Below are positions 33,998 to 44,841 of a DNA stretch of 64,000 nt, one piece after another. Under the pieces are notes generated by a model. It searched no databases. It was not told the origin of the DNA and was given only the letters and a program-made list of their open reading frames with translations. The DNA lies in NCBI GenBank assembly GCA_026126025.1, contig JAHCJZ010000003.1, positions 124,001-188,000 of the forward strand, given 5' to 3'. Position numbers and translations under genes: made by a program. This DNA is from Bauldia sp. GTDB taxonomy: Bacteria; Pseudomonadota; Alphaproteobacteria; Rhizobiales; Kaistiaceae. Every line of letters begins with the position of its first letter. Position 1 is the first letter of the stretch.

Positions 33998-34429
33998 CTA
34001 GGCGCCGCCATTGCGGGCGTGATGCTGATGGCCGCGCGCGGCGCCGCCGGCGAGATCCTCGATGATCGGGCAGTCGGGGCGGTCGTCGCCGTGGCAGGTG
34101 GCGGCGAGGTGCTGCAGGGCGGCCGCCATTTCCTCCAGCTGCCGCGCCTTGTCGCGAAGGCTGGCGACATGGCCGAGCGCGATCTCCTTGACCTCGGCGC
34201 TCGCCCGCGAGCGGTCGTCCCAAAGGCGCAGCAGCGCGGCGATCTGCTCGACCGGGAAGCCGAGGTCGCGGGCGCGGCGCACGAAGCGGAGGCGATGGAT
34301 GTCGGCCTCGGCATAGTGGCGGTAGCCGGATTCGCTCCGCACCACCGACGGGATCAGCCGGATCGACTCGTAGTAGCGGATCATCTTGGCGGAGATGCCC
34401 GATGCGCGGGCGGCCTGACCGATGTTCAT
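33998..34429 (-). CDS. cueR: Copper-responsive MerR-family regulator CueR
   Basis: A 143-residue MerR-type activator. 'MNIGQAARASGISAKMIRYY' is the winged helix-turn-helix, a dimerisation helix follows, and the metal loop CHGDDRPDC has the two Cys ligands spaced as in CueR for Cu(I), Ag(I) and Au(I). A short His-rich tail ('GHQHHARNGGA') may add metal affinity. GGAGAGCGCC precedes the ATG at 34429. The neighbouring copA-type gene expected for a CueR regulon is not in the window; a candidate CueR box lies upstream. Confidence 0.9.
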   Translation of the reverse strand: MNIGQAARASGISAKMIRYYESIRLIPSVVRSESGYRHYAEADIHRLRFVRRARDLGFPVEQIAALLRLWDDRSRASAEVKEIALGHVASLRDKARQLEEMAAALQHLAATCHGDDRPDCPIIEDLAGGAARGHQHHARNGGA

Positions 34430-34483
34430 GGCGCTCTCCCTGGTCGTGCGTGCCATTGGGCTGCTGCGCGCTTCCTTCTCTTT

Positions 34484-34650
34484 TGAACCGCCCCCTCGTG
34501 GGGCGGTCGAAGGTCGCGCAGCGAGCTTCGGGAGGGGGACGGCCGGGCCCCCGTCCCCGAAAGCCTGCGGCTTTCGATCCTCCCACCCAACACGGGTTTA
34601 CCCGCGTTGGGCTCTCAAGATGGCGAAGTCGGAAACATCCGACTTCGCTG
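34484..34650. repeat. Cluster of stem-loops upstream of cueR
   Basis: Four successive palindromes are visible: ACCGCCCC...GGGGCGGT (about 34488-34508), CGAAAGCCTGCGGCTTTCG (about 34558-34576), CCCAACACGGG...CCCGCGTTGGG (about 34585-34610) and GCGAAGTCGG...CCGACTTCGC (about 34623-34648). It fills most of the 345 bp between cueR and the secreted protein gene at 34775. Confidence 0.7.
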
Positions 34651-34670
34651 GGAGGGTTCAAGACGTCCAG

Positions 34671-34691
34671 ACCTTCCCATCATGGCAAGGT
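34671..34691. promoter_or_regulatory. Candidate CueR box
   Basis: Half-sites ACCTTCCC and GGCAAGGT are separated by five bases, the same 21-base layout as the E. coli copA CueR site (one mismatch in the dyad). Read leftward it is part of TTGACCTTGCC, so a -35 TTGACC overlaps the dyad exactly as in CueR promoters and points towards cueR. The -10 is not obvious. A second inverted repeat TGGCAAGG...CCTTGCCA partly overlaps at 34683-34711. Confidence 0.5.
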
Positions 34692-34774
34692 CAAGGCGGC
34701 GTGCCTTGCCACAATCGACACAGCTGCTAGTAATCCGCGGGGGCTTGTCATACCGACACGGGGGAATTCCCATA

Positions 34775-35245
34775 ATGCGTCCTATGCGCTATGCGCTCGC
34801 CTTCGCGGGCATCGTGGCGGCGGCCGGCGTCGCCGAAGCCTGCCCGAACTGGCAGCTCGCACCGGCCTTCGGGCAGATCAACCTCTCCGCGGGCTTCCTG
34901 CCCGACCCCTATACCCGGAACGTGACGGCCGGCGGCAGCTACAATTTGCAGACCTGCCTCAACAACGCCTGGGGCTGGGTCGCCGCGGCGCCGGACTTCG
35001 ACCTCTACTACCAAACGAACGGCACCTATCAGCTGACGATCGCGATCGAGTCGAATGCCGACACGGTCCTTCTCATCAACGCGCCGGACGGAAGGTGGTA
35101 TTTCGACGATGATGGCGGCTACGGCCTCGGCGGCGGCATCACCTTCACCAATCCGCGGTCGGGCCTCTACGACATCTGGATCGGCACCTACAACCGCGCC
35201 AGCGGCATCCCCGCGCGCCTGATCATCACCGAGCTCAGCTACTAG
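34775..35245 (+). CDS. Small secreted PPC-like beta-domain protein (copy 1)
   Basis: A 156-residue exported protein: signal peptide 1-22 ('GIVAAAGVAEA'), then one domain with 'WQLAPAFGQINLSAGFLPDP', 'SNADTVLLINAPDGRWYFDD' and 'SGLYDIWIGTYN'. The pattern (aGFxPDPxxxxVxAGG ... ADTxLxxxxPDGxWxxDDD ... GxYDIWIGT) matches bacterial pre-peptidase C-terminal-like beta-sandwich domains and recurs at 41630 and 62568. Two Cys flank the first half. The ATG at 34775 directly precedes the signal sequence. The function is unknown; it is probably periplasmic or extracellular. Confidence 0.8.
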   Translation: MRPMRYALAFAGIVAAAGVAEACPNWQLAPAFGQINLSAGFLPDPYTRNVTAGGSYNLQTCLNNAWGWVAAAPDFDLYYQTNGTYQLTIAIESNADTVLLINAPDGRWYFDDDGGYGLGGGITFTNPRSGLYDIWIGTYNRASGIPARLIITELSY

Positions 35246-35274
35246 GAGCGACGTTCGGGACCGTCACCTCGTTT

Positions 35275-35358
35275 CGTCATTCCGGCGCAGGCCGGAATCC
35301 AGGAGCCGAAAGCGCCGTGTGTGCGGCTTTCTGGACCCCGGCTTTCGCCGGGGTGACG
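35275..35358. repeat. Dispersed palindromic repeat, family A (copy 6)
   Basis: Begins CGTCATTCCGGCGCAGGCCG and ends GGCTTTCGCCGGGGTGACG. It closely matches copies 2 and 4 and lies between the PPC-like and YciI-like genes. Confidence 0.85.
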
Positions 35359-35419
35359 ATGCGTGTGGTTTGTTCCGACGATCGAGCTCCGGTGCCCGGG
35401 CTTCGGTGCGGGCACCGGC

Positions 35420-35716
35420 CTAGCTTCCCGGCGCGCCGATGCCCCAGGCGAAGGGGCGTATCTCGGTCCGCTCGAAGAGGCCGTTGATCTCGTAGGGGTC
35501 GTCGGCGAGGAAGGCTTCGACCGCGGCCTTGTCGGCCGCCTCGAAGACGAGGAGCGAGCCGATCATGGTCGTGCCATCCTCGGCGAGGAGCGGGCCGGCG
35601 ATCACCACCCGCACCGGGTGGTCATGATCCTTGAGCCGGGCGCGGTGCGCATCGCGGTTGGCGGCGCGGATTTCGCCTGCGCCGGCGCGGTCGAGCGCAT
35701 AGACCGAAAAGTACAT
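35420..35716 (-). CDS. YciI-family protein
   Basis: A 98-residue YCII-fold protein. 'MYFSVYALDRAGAGEIRAAN', the His/Asp pair around 'RDAHRARLKDH' and 'SLLVFEAADKAAVEAFLADD' with 'DPYEINGLFERTEIRPF' are typical of YciI proteins, small putative enzymes of unknown substrate. It is distinct from the DGPF copies at 30656 and 31262. It is divergent from gyrB. Start taken at 35716, preceded by AAAGGGGATAACCGGC. Confidence 0.85.
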   Translation of the reverse strand: MYFSVYALDRAGAGEIRAANRDAHRARLKDHDHPVRVVIAGPLLAEDGTTMIGSLLVFEAADKAAVEAFLADDPYEINGLFERTEIRPFAWGIGAPGS

Positions 35717-35761
35717 GCCGGTTATCCCCTTTCGCGGCGTCCGAGGCGCGGAATTCCGTGA

Positions 35762-38362
<2,601 letters not shown>

Positions 38363-38407
38363 CGAGTGCCCCTGTTTGAGACCAGACCGAGGACTCGACA
38401 CGGGCCA

Positions 38408-39538
38408 ATGCGTCAGGGAGAGAGCGCATTTTCGTATTACGATGCTTCTGCGCGCCCAGCGATGGAGGTCTATCGCAACCTTCTGAACTACTGGCTGTCG
38501 GCACTGCCCCCGGCGGAAGAAGCGGAGCTTGTCTCTCGTCTCCGCTCAACCAATTTCGGTAGCTACGCGGCGGCGCTTTCTGAGCTCATGGTGCGAACCG
38601 CCCTAACTCGCGCTGGTCGAGCCATTGAAACCCACCCAATCTCGCCCAATGGAAGGCGACCTGATTTTTGGGTCTTTGACGCCGAGCGCCCCAGTCACGG
38701 AGCGTTCGTTGAAGTTACGAGCTTTAATCCATCCGGCGAGCATATCGCGCGAAACAACCGCGAGGCGCGGCTCTACAACGCCATCGACTCTTTGGACTTG
38801 GGAGGGATGTTAGTCGGTTATGATGTTGTCCAATATGGGGAGTCCGATCCTCGCCTTCGTGATGTCGCCGGCGCGATAACAGGTTGGGCCGCAGACTTTG
38901 ACGAATCGGACCCGTCTGACCCGCCACGTAAAATCTTCGCGTTTGGCGACTGGCAGATCGAGGTGATGCTGTTCGGTCGGAGGAAAGAGGTCGATCCTGA
39001 CGCCCAACGCCGCACCATCGGCGCGGCTATGGGAGAAACTCGATGGGTATCGGGCGCGGAGGAAATAAAAGGGGCGTTGGAAGTCAAAACCCGTAGGTAT
39101 GGGAATCTCGGCGCTCCTTATGTAATCGCCGTTGTCGACAACAAAGGCGAGTTAACCGGCGGTGAGGCAAACGAAGTCGAGCTAGTTGAGGCTCTTTTTG
39201 GGGACGAAGCCTATCAGTTCCCCGGTGATGATTCCGGCGAGCTGAGGCTAGTTCGACAGCGCAACGGCTTTTTTGGGCATGGTGGTCAAGCAAGAAATAC
39301 GAATGTAACGGCGGTAGTACTGTTGCCTCGAGCTGACCTTTGGTCTCTTCGAGACCCTAAGTGGCAGCCGATTCTGGCAGTTAACCCTTGGGCGGAGTTC
39401 CCGCTGCCTCGCCGCGATTTTATCCCAATCCCTTTTTATGAGATGAACCCGGAGCGAGGCGTCTACGAACGCCATCCGGGTCACAGTCTTGCTGACTTAC
39501 TAGAACTCCCAATGGAATGGCCTCCGCGGGACGACTAG
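38408..39538 (+). CDS. Atypical-composition hypothetical protein with PD-(D/E)xK-like motif
   Basis: A 376-residue protein whose codon use is visibly more A/T-rich than every neighbour, suggesting recent transfer. I do not recognise the family. Residues about 75-105 read 'RPDFWVFDAERPSHGAFVEV', a D...ExV/T arrangement like the core of PD-(D/E)xK nuclease folds, although the final Lys is replaced by Thr-Ser. No helix-turn-helix or membrane segment was seen. A GTG at 38366, four bases after the gyrB stop, would add 14 residues. Nuclease activity is inference only. Confidence 0.7.
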   Translation: MRQGESAFSYYDASARPAMEVYRNLLNYWLSALPPAEEAELVSRLRSTNFGSYAAALSELMVRTALTRAGRAIETHPISPNGRRPDFWVFDAERPSHGAFVEVTSFNPSGEHIARNNREARLYNAIDSLDLGGMLVGYDVVQYGESDPRLRDVAGAITGWAADFDESDPSDPPRKIFAFGDWQIEVMLFGRRKEVDPDAQRRTIGAAMGETRWVSGAEEIKGALEVKTRRYGNLGAPYVIAVVDNKGELTGGEANEVELVEALFGDEAYQFPGDDSGELRLVRQRNGFFGHGGQARNTNVTAVVLLPRADLWSLRDPKWQPILAVNPWAEFPLPRRDFIPIPFYEMNPERGVYERHPGHSLADLLELPMEWPPRDD

Positions 39539-39688
39539 CGATTCCGATCATTGCGTGTAGATCCCGCGCGAACGCGACCACAGCACTCGCGACGGCGTAG
39601 GATCCAGCTGTCGCCGGGGCGATGGGTGTGGGTCGTCGGAGCCTTGTCCTCCTGAAAAGACTAAGCGGCATGGCGTGGGCGCCGTGCG

Positions 39689-40666
39689 TCACACCCCCAG
39701 CACCACGCTGCCCACCTTGTGGCCGGTGTCGACGAGGCGGTGGGCGTCGGCGGCCTGCGCCAGGGGGAAGCGGGCGCCGATGACGGGGCGGAGGGCGCCC
39801 GTCTCCCACAGCCGCAACAGCTCGGCGTAGATTCGGGCGTTGACGGCGTCCTTCTCGGGGCCGGCGGTGACGATCGCCTTGCTGAGGCCGGCGCCGATCA
39901 TCTGGCCGAGGCCGCCGATGACGAGGAGGAAGCGGCCGCCCGGCTTCAGCGCGCCTTTCACCCGCGCGTAGGGCGCGTTGCCCACATTGTCCATGATGAC
40001 GTCCCACTTCGCGCCGGACGCCGCGAAGTCGGTCGTCGTGTAGTCGATGAAGTCGTCCGCGCCGAGGGAGCGGACGAGATCGGCGTTGCGGCCGCTCGCG
40101 ACCGCGGTGACGGTCGCGCCGATGTGCTTGGCGAGCTGGATCGCGACCGTGCCGACGGCGCCGGACGCGCCGTTGACGAGGATGGTCTCGCCCGGCTTGA
40201 GCTGCGCGCGGCGGAAGAAGGCGAGCACGGTGCTGCCGCCGAAGGGCAGCGCCACCGCGTCCTCGAAGGAGAGCGCGTCGGGGATCTTCACGATCGTGCC
40301 GTCCCCCGGCAGGCAGCGATATTCGGCGTGGCAGCCGAAGGCGAAGCCCGGCGAGCCGAGGACGCGGTCGCCCGGCCTGAAGGCGGTGACGGCGCGGCCC
40401 ACGCTCTCGACCTCGCCCGCAAGGTCGATGCCGAGCACCGGCTGGCGCGGGCGGGTGATGCCCATGCGAAGGCGGACCAGCGGGCCGAGGCCGCGCGGGA
40501 CGTTGAGACCGCGCATCCGCACGTCGCCGGAATTGACGGTGGTGGCGCGGATGCGGACGAGGACCTCGCCGTCTTTCGGAGACGGCTTCGGCAGGTCGAC
40601 ATAGCGAAGCACGTCGGGGCTGCCATAGCGCGGGGCGACGACGGCCTTCATGGTTGCGTTCGTCAT
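39689..40666 (-). CDS. Zinc-independent MDR-family NAD(P)H-dependent oxidoreductase
   Basis: A 325-residue medium-chain dehydrogenase/reductase of the quinone-oxidoreductase-like group. 'YGSPDVLRYVDLPKPSPKDG' and 'TTVNSGDVRMRG' form the N-terminal GroES-like domain; the nucleotide-binding Rossmann motif is 'NGASGAVGTVAIQLAKHIGA'. The Cys cluster of zinc-containing ADHs is absent. It follows the HTH gene by 4 bp, so it is the third gene of a leftward operon and possibly regulated by that HTH protein. The substrate is unknown. Confidence 0.9.
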   Translation of the reverse strand: MTNATMKAVVAPRYGSPDVLRYVDLPKPSPKDGEVLVRIRATTVNSGDVRMRGLNVPRGLGPLVRLRMGITRPRQPVLGIDLAGEVESVGRAVTAFRPGDRVLGSPGFAFGCHAEYRCLPGDGTIVKIPDALSFEDAVALPFGGSTVLAFFRRAQLKPGETILVNGASGAVGTVAIQLAKHIGATVTAVASGRNADLVRSLGADDFIDYTTTDFAASGAKWDVIMDNVGNAPYARVKGALKPGGRFLLVIGGLGQMIGAGLSKAIVTAGPEKDAVNARIYAELLRLWETGALRPVIGARFPLAQAADAHRLVDTGHKVGSVVLGV

Positions 40667-40670
40667 CTCA

Positions 40671-40913
40671 TCATTCTCCTTCGGCGGTGTCGGCGGGGCT
40701 TTCCCAGCCGAACACCGCGGTGATCGGGACGCCGAACGCGTCGGCGATGCGGAAGGCGACTTCGAGCGAGGGCGAATATCGCCCCTGCTCGATGGCGACG
40801 ATGGTCTGCCGCGTCACCCCCACCTTCTCGGCGAGCGCCGCCTGGGTCATCTCGCCGGCGTTGAAGCGGTGGACGCGGATGGTGTTGGTGATATGCGGCC
40901 TGCCCTTCCCCAT
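40671..40913 (-). CDS. XRE-family helix-turn-helix regulator
   Basis: An 80-residue Cro/CI-type DNA-binding protein. '[20 protein letters not shown]' followed by '[20 protein letters not shown]' is the classic YozG-like HTH, with no effector domain. Small regulators of this type are often encoded beside a short membrane protein, as here. Located 5 bp after the membrane gene and 4 bp before the oxidoreductase gene. Confidence 0.92.
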   Translation of the reverse strand: MGKGRPHITNTIRVHRFNAGEMTQAALAEKVGVTRQTIVAIEQGRYSPSLEVAFRIADAFGVPITAVFGWESPADTAEGE

Positions 40914-40918
40914 GATGA

Positions 40919-41350
40919 CTAGCCGCGGCCGTAGTAGACGAGCTGCGAAACGCTGTCGGTGAGCGCCGCCAGCGCCATCGCGGCGAAGAGGACGTAGAGC
41001 GCGGCGATCGGGCTGTAGGCGAAGGCGATCGTCAGCAGCGCCGCAAGGCCGCCGACCGACAGCACGAAATAGGCGTTGCGGAGACTCCGCGCGGCGATCG
41101 CCCGGTCGCGCTCGTCCGCGCGCTCGTCCTTCAGTTCCTCGCCGCGCGCGATCGACACGAGGATCACCACGACGATGATGGTGACGATGTTGAGGACGAT
41201 GGCGTAGCCGATCGCCCAGGCGAGCTGCACCGCGACGTCGCGCAGCGTCCCGTATTGCTCAGGGTTGGCGTTGCGGTCGTAGACCACCCAGGCCACCACG
41301 GCCAGCTGCACGGCGATCATCACCACCGCGCTCCATTGCTTGTGACTCAT
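40919..41350 (-). CDS. Four-helix membrane protein paired with XRE regulator
   Basis: A 143-residue integral membrane protein with four predicted helices ('[17 protein letters not shown]', '[20 protein letters not shown]', '[19 protein letters not shown]', '[17 protein letters not shown]') and a charged central loop '[18 protein letters not shown]', which resembles DUF2178-type proteins found with small XRE regulators. First gene of the three-gene operon. The function is unknown. Confidence 0.8.
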   Translation of the reverse strand: MSHKQWSAVVMIAVQLAVVAWVVYDRNANPEQYGTLRDVAVQLAWAIGYAIVLNIVTIIVVVILVSIARGEELKDERADERDRAIAARSLRNAYFVLSVGGLAALLTIAFAYSPIAALYVLFAAMALAALTDSVSQLVYYGRG

Positions 41351-41481
41351 GTCGATTGCTCCCGTTCGAGGTTGGGAGCGATGTATGCCAAAGCGGACGT
41401 GATGTCAAATATGTTTTACATCATGTCTGGATTAGCGGATTTCGGGTCAACTGAACCCGACACAGCGAGTGAAGAGTCGAT

Positions 41482-41602
41482 CCCTCCCCGACCTCATCCT
41501 GAGGCGCGAGCGCAGCGAGCCTCGAAGGACCATCGGCGATACACCGCAGGTCCTTCGAGGCCCGGCTGCGCCGGGCACCTCAGGATGAGGTCGGGGTGGG
41601 GA
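41482..41602. repeat. Long palindromic repeat, family D (CCTCATCCTGAGG type)
   Basis: The outer arms TCCCTCCCCGACCTCATCCT and AGGATGAGGTCGGGGTGGGG are near-perfect complements, and the inner region has GGTCCTTCGAGG pairing with CCTCGAAGGACC. Total length is about 120 bp. It lies in the 279 bp between the membrane protein promoter region and the secreted protein gene. Confidence 0.85.
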
Positions 41603-41629
41603 GTGGAGTGGTGACGTGAAGCGCTGCGG

Positions 41630-42109
41630 CTAGGACAGGAGCTCGGTGATGGTGAGCGTGGCGGGGAGGCCGCGGGCCTCTGCCGCGCTGCCGATCCAGA
41701 TGCGGTACTGGCCGGCCATCGGGCGCGGGAAGAACACCAGGGCGCCCGCGGCAAGGCCGAGGTCGGGCGCGCCGTCGGCGTCGAAATAGAACTGGCCGTC
41801 GGGCGCGAGGACGAGGATCACCGTGTCGGCCGAGGAGTTGACCGCGATGGTGAGCGGCAGGCCGCCGCTGGTGGAATAGGAGAGGACGAAATCCGGCGCG
41901 GCGGCGACCCAGCCGGTGACGCCGAAGCCGCATTCGGCGAGGCTGTACGCGCCACCGGCGGCCGCGTTCACGGTGTGCGGATCGTCCGGGAAATTCTCGG
42001 TGAGGCTGATGCTGCGGCCGGACGGGGCGGCGGAGGGGTCCGGACAGGCGACCGCCGATCCCGCGGCCATAAAGGCAAGCACGGCCCCGAGCAGCACGGC
42101 ACGATGCAT
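41630..42109 (-). CDS. Small secreted PPC-like beta-domain protein (copy 2)
   Basis: A 159-residue exported protein homologous to the product of 34775-35245. A signal peptide (residues 1-21, ending 'AGSAVA') precedes 'LTENFPDDPHTVNAAAGGAY', 'SSADTVILVLAPDGQFYFDA' and 'AGQYRIWIGSAAEARGLPAT'. The two copies share domain order, spacing and the terminal ITEL motif. It stands as a single gene. Function unknown; start at 42109 chosen for the signal peptide, with AAGGATCG upstream. Confidence 0.8.
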   Translation of the reverse strand: MHRAVLLGAVLAFMAAGSAVACPDPSAAPSGRSISLTENFPDDPHTVNAAAGGAYSLAECGFGVTGWVAAAPDFVLSYSTSGGLPLTIAVNSSADTVILVLAPDGQFYFDADGAPDLGLAAGALVFFPRPMAGQYRIWIGSAAEARGLPATLTITELLS

Positions 42110-42240
42110 GGAACGATCCTTGTGGGTGGCAAGCGGCCGCACGGGCTGCGGCCGGCACGCTAGCATCGGGCGGAAGGCAAGGAAACCCGCCCGCGGGCGG
42201 GAGTCATGCGCGCGTCATGTGTCGGGACGATGGTCGCGCC

Positions 42241-43389
42241 ATGCTGACCATCATCGGATTCGCCGCGCTCGCCGTCACCGCGGTGGCGCATGCCGGTACC
42301 CTCGCCATCGCCGCCGTCCGGCTTCTGCGAAGGCCGAAACGGCCCGACTTCGGCGACAAGCCTCCCGCGGTCTCGATCCTCCGCCCGATGAAGGGCCTCG
42401 AGAACCATCTCGAGGAATGCGTCGCGACGAGCTTTCGCCTGACCTATCCGCGCTACGAGGTGATCTTCTGCATCGAGGACGAGGACGACGACGCGGTGCC
42501 GATGGTGCGGCGGCTGATGGCGGCGCACCCCTCCGTCGACGCACGGCTGATCTTCGGCCGCGAGCGGGTGGGCGCCAATCCGAAGCTCAACAATCTCGTC
42601 AAGGGCTGGCACGCGGCGAAGCACGACTGGATCGTGATGTCGGACAGCAACGCGCTGCTCCCTCCGGACTATGTCGAGGGGCTGCTGGTGCGCTGGGGCG
42701 CCGACACCGGCGTCGTCTCGACCGCGGCCGCGGTGACGCGGCCGGAGGGCTTCGCCGCGGCGCTGGAATGCGCGTTCATGAACGCGCTGCAGGCGCGGTG
42801 GGTGCTCGCGGCCGACAGCGTCGGCATGGGCTACGCGCTCGGCAAGACGCTGATGTATCGCCGCGCCGCGCTCGATGCGCTGGGCGGCCTGCCGCGGCTC
42901 GCCGAGCAGGCCGCCGAGGACATCGCCTCGACCCATGTGATGCGCGAGGCCGGGCTTGGCATCCGCCTCGCACAGCAGCCGGTGCGCCAGCCGATCGGCC
43001 GGCGGCGGCTCGCCGAGGTGTGGCAGCGCCAGGTGCGGTGGGCGCGGCTGCGGCGCTCCGGCCTCAAGCCGATCTACGCCGCCGAGCTTCTCTCTGGCGG
43101 CGCCCTTCCGATGGCGATCGCCGCGGCGCTCACCGTCGCCGGCGCGGTTCCCGTCGCGGCGGCGCTCGGCTTCGCGGTGCTGTGGTACGGCGCGGAGACC
43201 GCGGTCACCGCCGCGGTGGGCTGGCCGGTGTCGTGGCGGACGCCGTTCGCCCTCGTGCTGCGCGACCTGCTGCTGCCGGCGGTGTGGGTCGGCGGGTGGA
43301 TCGGCAACCGCTTCGAGTGGCGCGGCCAGGTGATGACGGTGTCGCCCTCCGGCCGCCGCGCGATCGGCGCGGAAGCGACAGACGGCTAA
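42241..43389 (+). CDS. GT21-type ceramide glucosyltransferase-like enzyme
   Basis: A 382-residue membrane-associated glycosyltransferase. An N-terminal transmembrane segment is followed by 'PAVSILRPMKGLENHLEECV', 'ANPKLNNLVKGW', the nucleotide-sugar motif MSDSN and the processive-type QxxRW ('RQVRWARL'), all characteristic of ceramide glucosyltransferases (GT21). C-terminal hydrophobic helices follow. It would transfer a sugar from UDP-sugar to ceramide or a related lipid at the inner membrane, consistent with alphaproteobacterial glycosphingolipids. The metallophosphoesterase gene is convergent across a repeat. Confidence 0.85.
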   Translation: MLTIIGFAALAVTAVAHAGTLAIAAVRLLRRPKRPDFGDKPPAVSILRPMKGLENHLEECVATSFRLTYPRYEVIFCIEDEDDDAVPMVRRLMAAHPSVDARLIFGRERVGANPKLNNLVKGWHAAKHDWIVMSDSNALLPPDYVEGLLVRWGADTGVVSTAAAVTRPEGFAAALECAFMNALQARWVLAADSVGMGYALGKTLMYRRAALDALGGLPRLAEQAAEDIASTHVMREAGLGIRLAQQPVRQPIGRRRLAEVWQRQVRWARLRRSGLKPIYAAELLSGGALPMAIAAALTVAGAVPVAAALGFAVLWYGAETAVTAAVGWPVSWRTPFALVLRDLLLPAVWVGGWIGNRFEWRGQVMTVSPSGRRAIGAEATDG

Positions 43390-43401
43390 GCCATCCCCAT
43401 T

Positions 43402-43540
43402 TTCAACCTCCCCCTTGCGGGGAGGTCGAACCGGCGCAGCCGGTTCGACAGGGGGTGCTGACTCCCAGCATCTCACGGCGTCAGCACCCCTCCCCGAAAC
43501 CGCTTCGCGGTTTCGACCCTCCCGCAAGGGGAGGGTTGAA
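43402..43540. repeat. Long inverted repeat, family B
   Basis: TTCAACCTCCCCCTTGCGGG at the left end pairs with CCCGCAAGGGGAGGGTTGAA at the right end. Inner hairpins GAACCGGCGCAGCCGGTTC and GGTGCTGAC...GTCAGCACC are also present. It lies between convergent genes and may terminate both. Confidence 0.85.
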
Positions 43541-43564
43541 AAGAGGTGCCGGCAACCCCCGGCG

Positions 43565-44386
43565 CTAGGCGGCGTCGGCTTCGACGGCGCCGGAGGTGTT
43601 TGGGACCTGCGCGGGCGTCTTGCGGCGGGCGGGCAGGGGCTCGGTCCAGCGGATGATCTCGAGGCGGCCGTCATGATGTTCGACGGCCGCGGTGCAACTC
43701 TCCATCCAGTCGCCGGTGTTGACATAGGCGATGCCGAAGCGGTCGTGCATCGCGGCGTGGTGGATGTGGCCGCAGATCACGCCCTCGGCGCCGACGCGGC
43801 GGGCTTCGGTCACCAGCGCCTGCTCGTAGTCGCCGATGATGTTGACCGCGTTCTTGACCTTCCGCTTGGTCCAGTCGGAGAGCGACCAGTAGCCGATGCC
43901 GAGGCTGCGGCGGACGCGGTTGACGATGCCGTTGGCGGCAAGGGTCACATTGTAGATCTGGGCGCCGAGCGCGGAGAGCCAGGGCGCCCAGCGCACCACG
44001 ACGTCGAACTGGTCGCCATGGATGACGAGGAAGCGCCGGCCGTCGACGGTCTCGTGGACCGCGCTCTCGATCACCTCGACCGGCCCGAACTGGGTGCCGG
44101 CGTAGTTGCGCATGAACTCGTCGTGATTGCCGGGGATGTAGACGAGGCGCGCTCCGGCGGCGGCGCGCTCGAGGAGCGCCTGCATCACCGCGCTGTGCGA
44201 TTCCGGCCAGTACCAGCCGCGCTTCAGCTTCCAGCCGTCGACGATGTCGCCGACGAGGAAGATCGTGTCGGCCTCATAGTGGGAAAGGAAGGCGAGGAAC
44301 CGTTCCGCCTGGCACCCGCGCGTGCCGAGATGAAGATCAGAGACGAAGAGCGTACGCAGTCTGACCGGCAGCGGGCGATGGAGCAT
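43565..44386 (-). CDS. Calcineurin-like metallophosphoesterase (LpxH-like)
   Basis: A 273-residue two-metal phosphoesterase similar to UDP-2,3-diacylglucosamine hydrolases. The metal motifs are complete: 'SDLHLGTRG', 'VGDIVDGW', 'IPGNHDEF', 'VIHGDQFD' and 'ICGHIHH'. Alphaproteobacteria commonly use LpxI for the lipid A step, so this LpxH-like protein may act on another nucleotide-lipid or lipid phosphate. The proximity to the GT21 gene suggests envelope lipid metabolism. No strong Shine-Dalgarno was seen. Confidence 0.85.
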   Translation of the reverse strand: MLHRPLPVRLRTLFVSDLHLGTRGCQAERFLAFLSHYEADTIFLVGDIVDGWKLKRGWYWPESHSAVMQALLERAAAGARLVYIPGNHDEFMRNYAGTQFGPVEVIESAVHETVDGRRFLVIHGDQFDVVVRWAPWLSALGAQIYNVTLAANGIVNRVRRSLGIGYWSLSDWTKRKVKNAVNIIGDYEQALVTEARRVGAEGVICGHIHHAAMHDRFGIAYVNTGDWMESCTAAVEHHDGRLEIIRWTEPLPARRKTPAQVPNTSGAVEADAA

Positions 44387-44601
44387 CGCGAGGGTCTCCG
44401 TCGGGCGAGATCGCCGTCGAAGACCGGCCTACGCGATTCGTTTTGCAGCGCGGTGACAATGGGCATGACGTGATGTGACAGCCCGCGCAGCCGGCATGCT
44501 GCCCGGATTCGCGCCACAACCCGCGGCGACCGACAAGGAGGATGCCGACACGGCGGGCGTCCGGCTGACACCCGCCGTGCCGATCGTGAGGCCGGTCTGC
44601 A

Positions 44602-44841
44602 CTACCGGAAGTCCCACCAGCCGCGGAGCTCCTCCCGCGGCGGCAGGCCGACGTCGCTGCGGAGCGCGTCGGGAACCTCGCTGCCGGCTTCGTCCTCCGG
44701 GCCCTCGGCAAGACGCTGCCACAGGCGGACGGCGGAGAAGGCGACGGCGAGAAAGGCGCCGGTCAGGACGAGACGCCGCAGCGGCGCGGAGGACTGGCCG
44801 GTAATGTCGGATCTGCCACTGGATGCGCTTGCAAGTGACAT
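44602..44841 (-). CDS. Possible small membrane protein
   Basis: A 79-residue ORF with one plausible hydrophobic segment ('LVLTGAFLAVAFSAVRLW') and an acidic C-terminal half. No recognised family and no Shine-Dalgarno before the ATG. It is the best frame in the region 44387-45418, but overlapping frames exist, so its reality is uncertain. Confidence 0.35.
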   Translation of the reverse strand: MSLASASSGRSDITGQSSAPLRRLVLTGAFLAVAFSAVRLWQRLAEGPEDEAGSEVPDALRSDVGLPPREELRGWWDFR

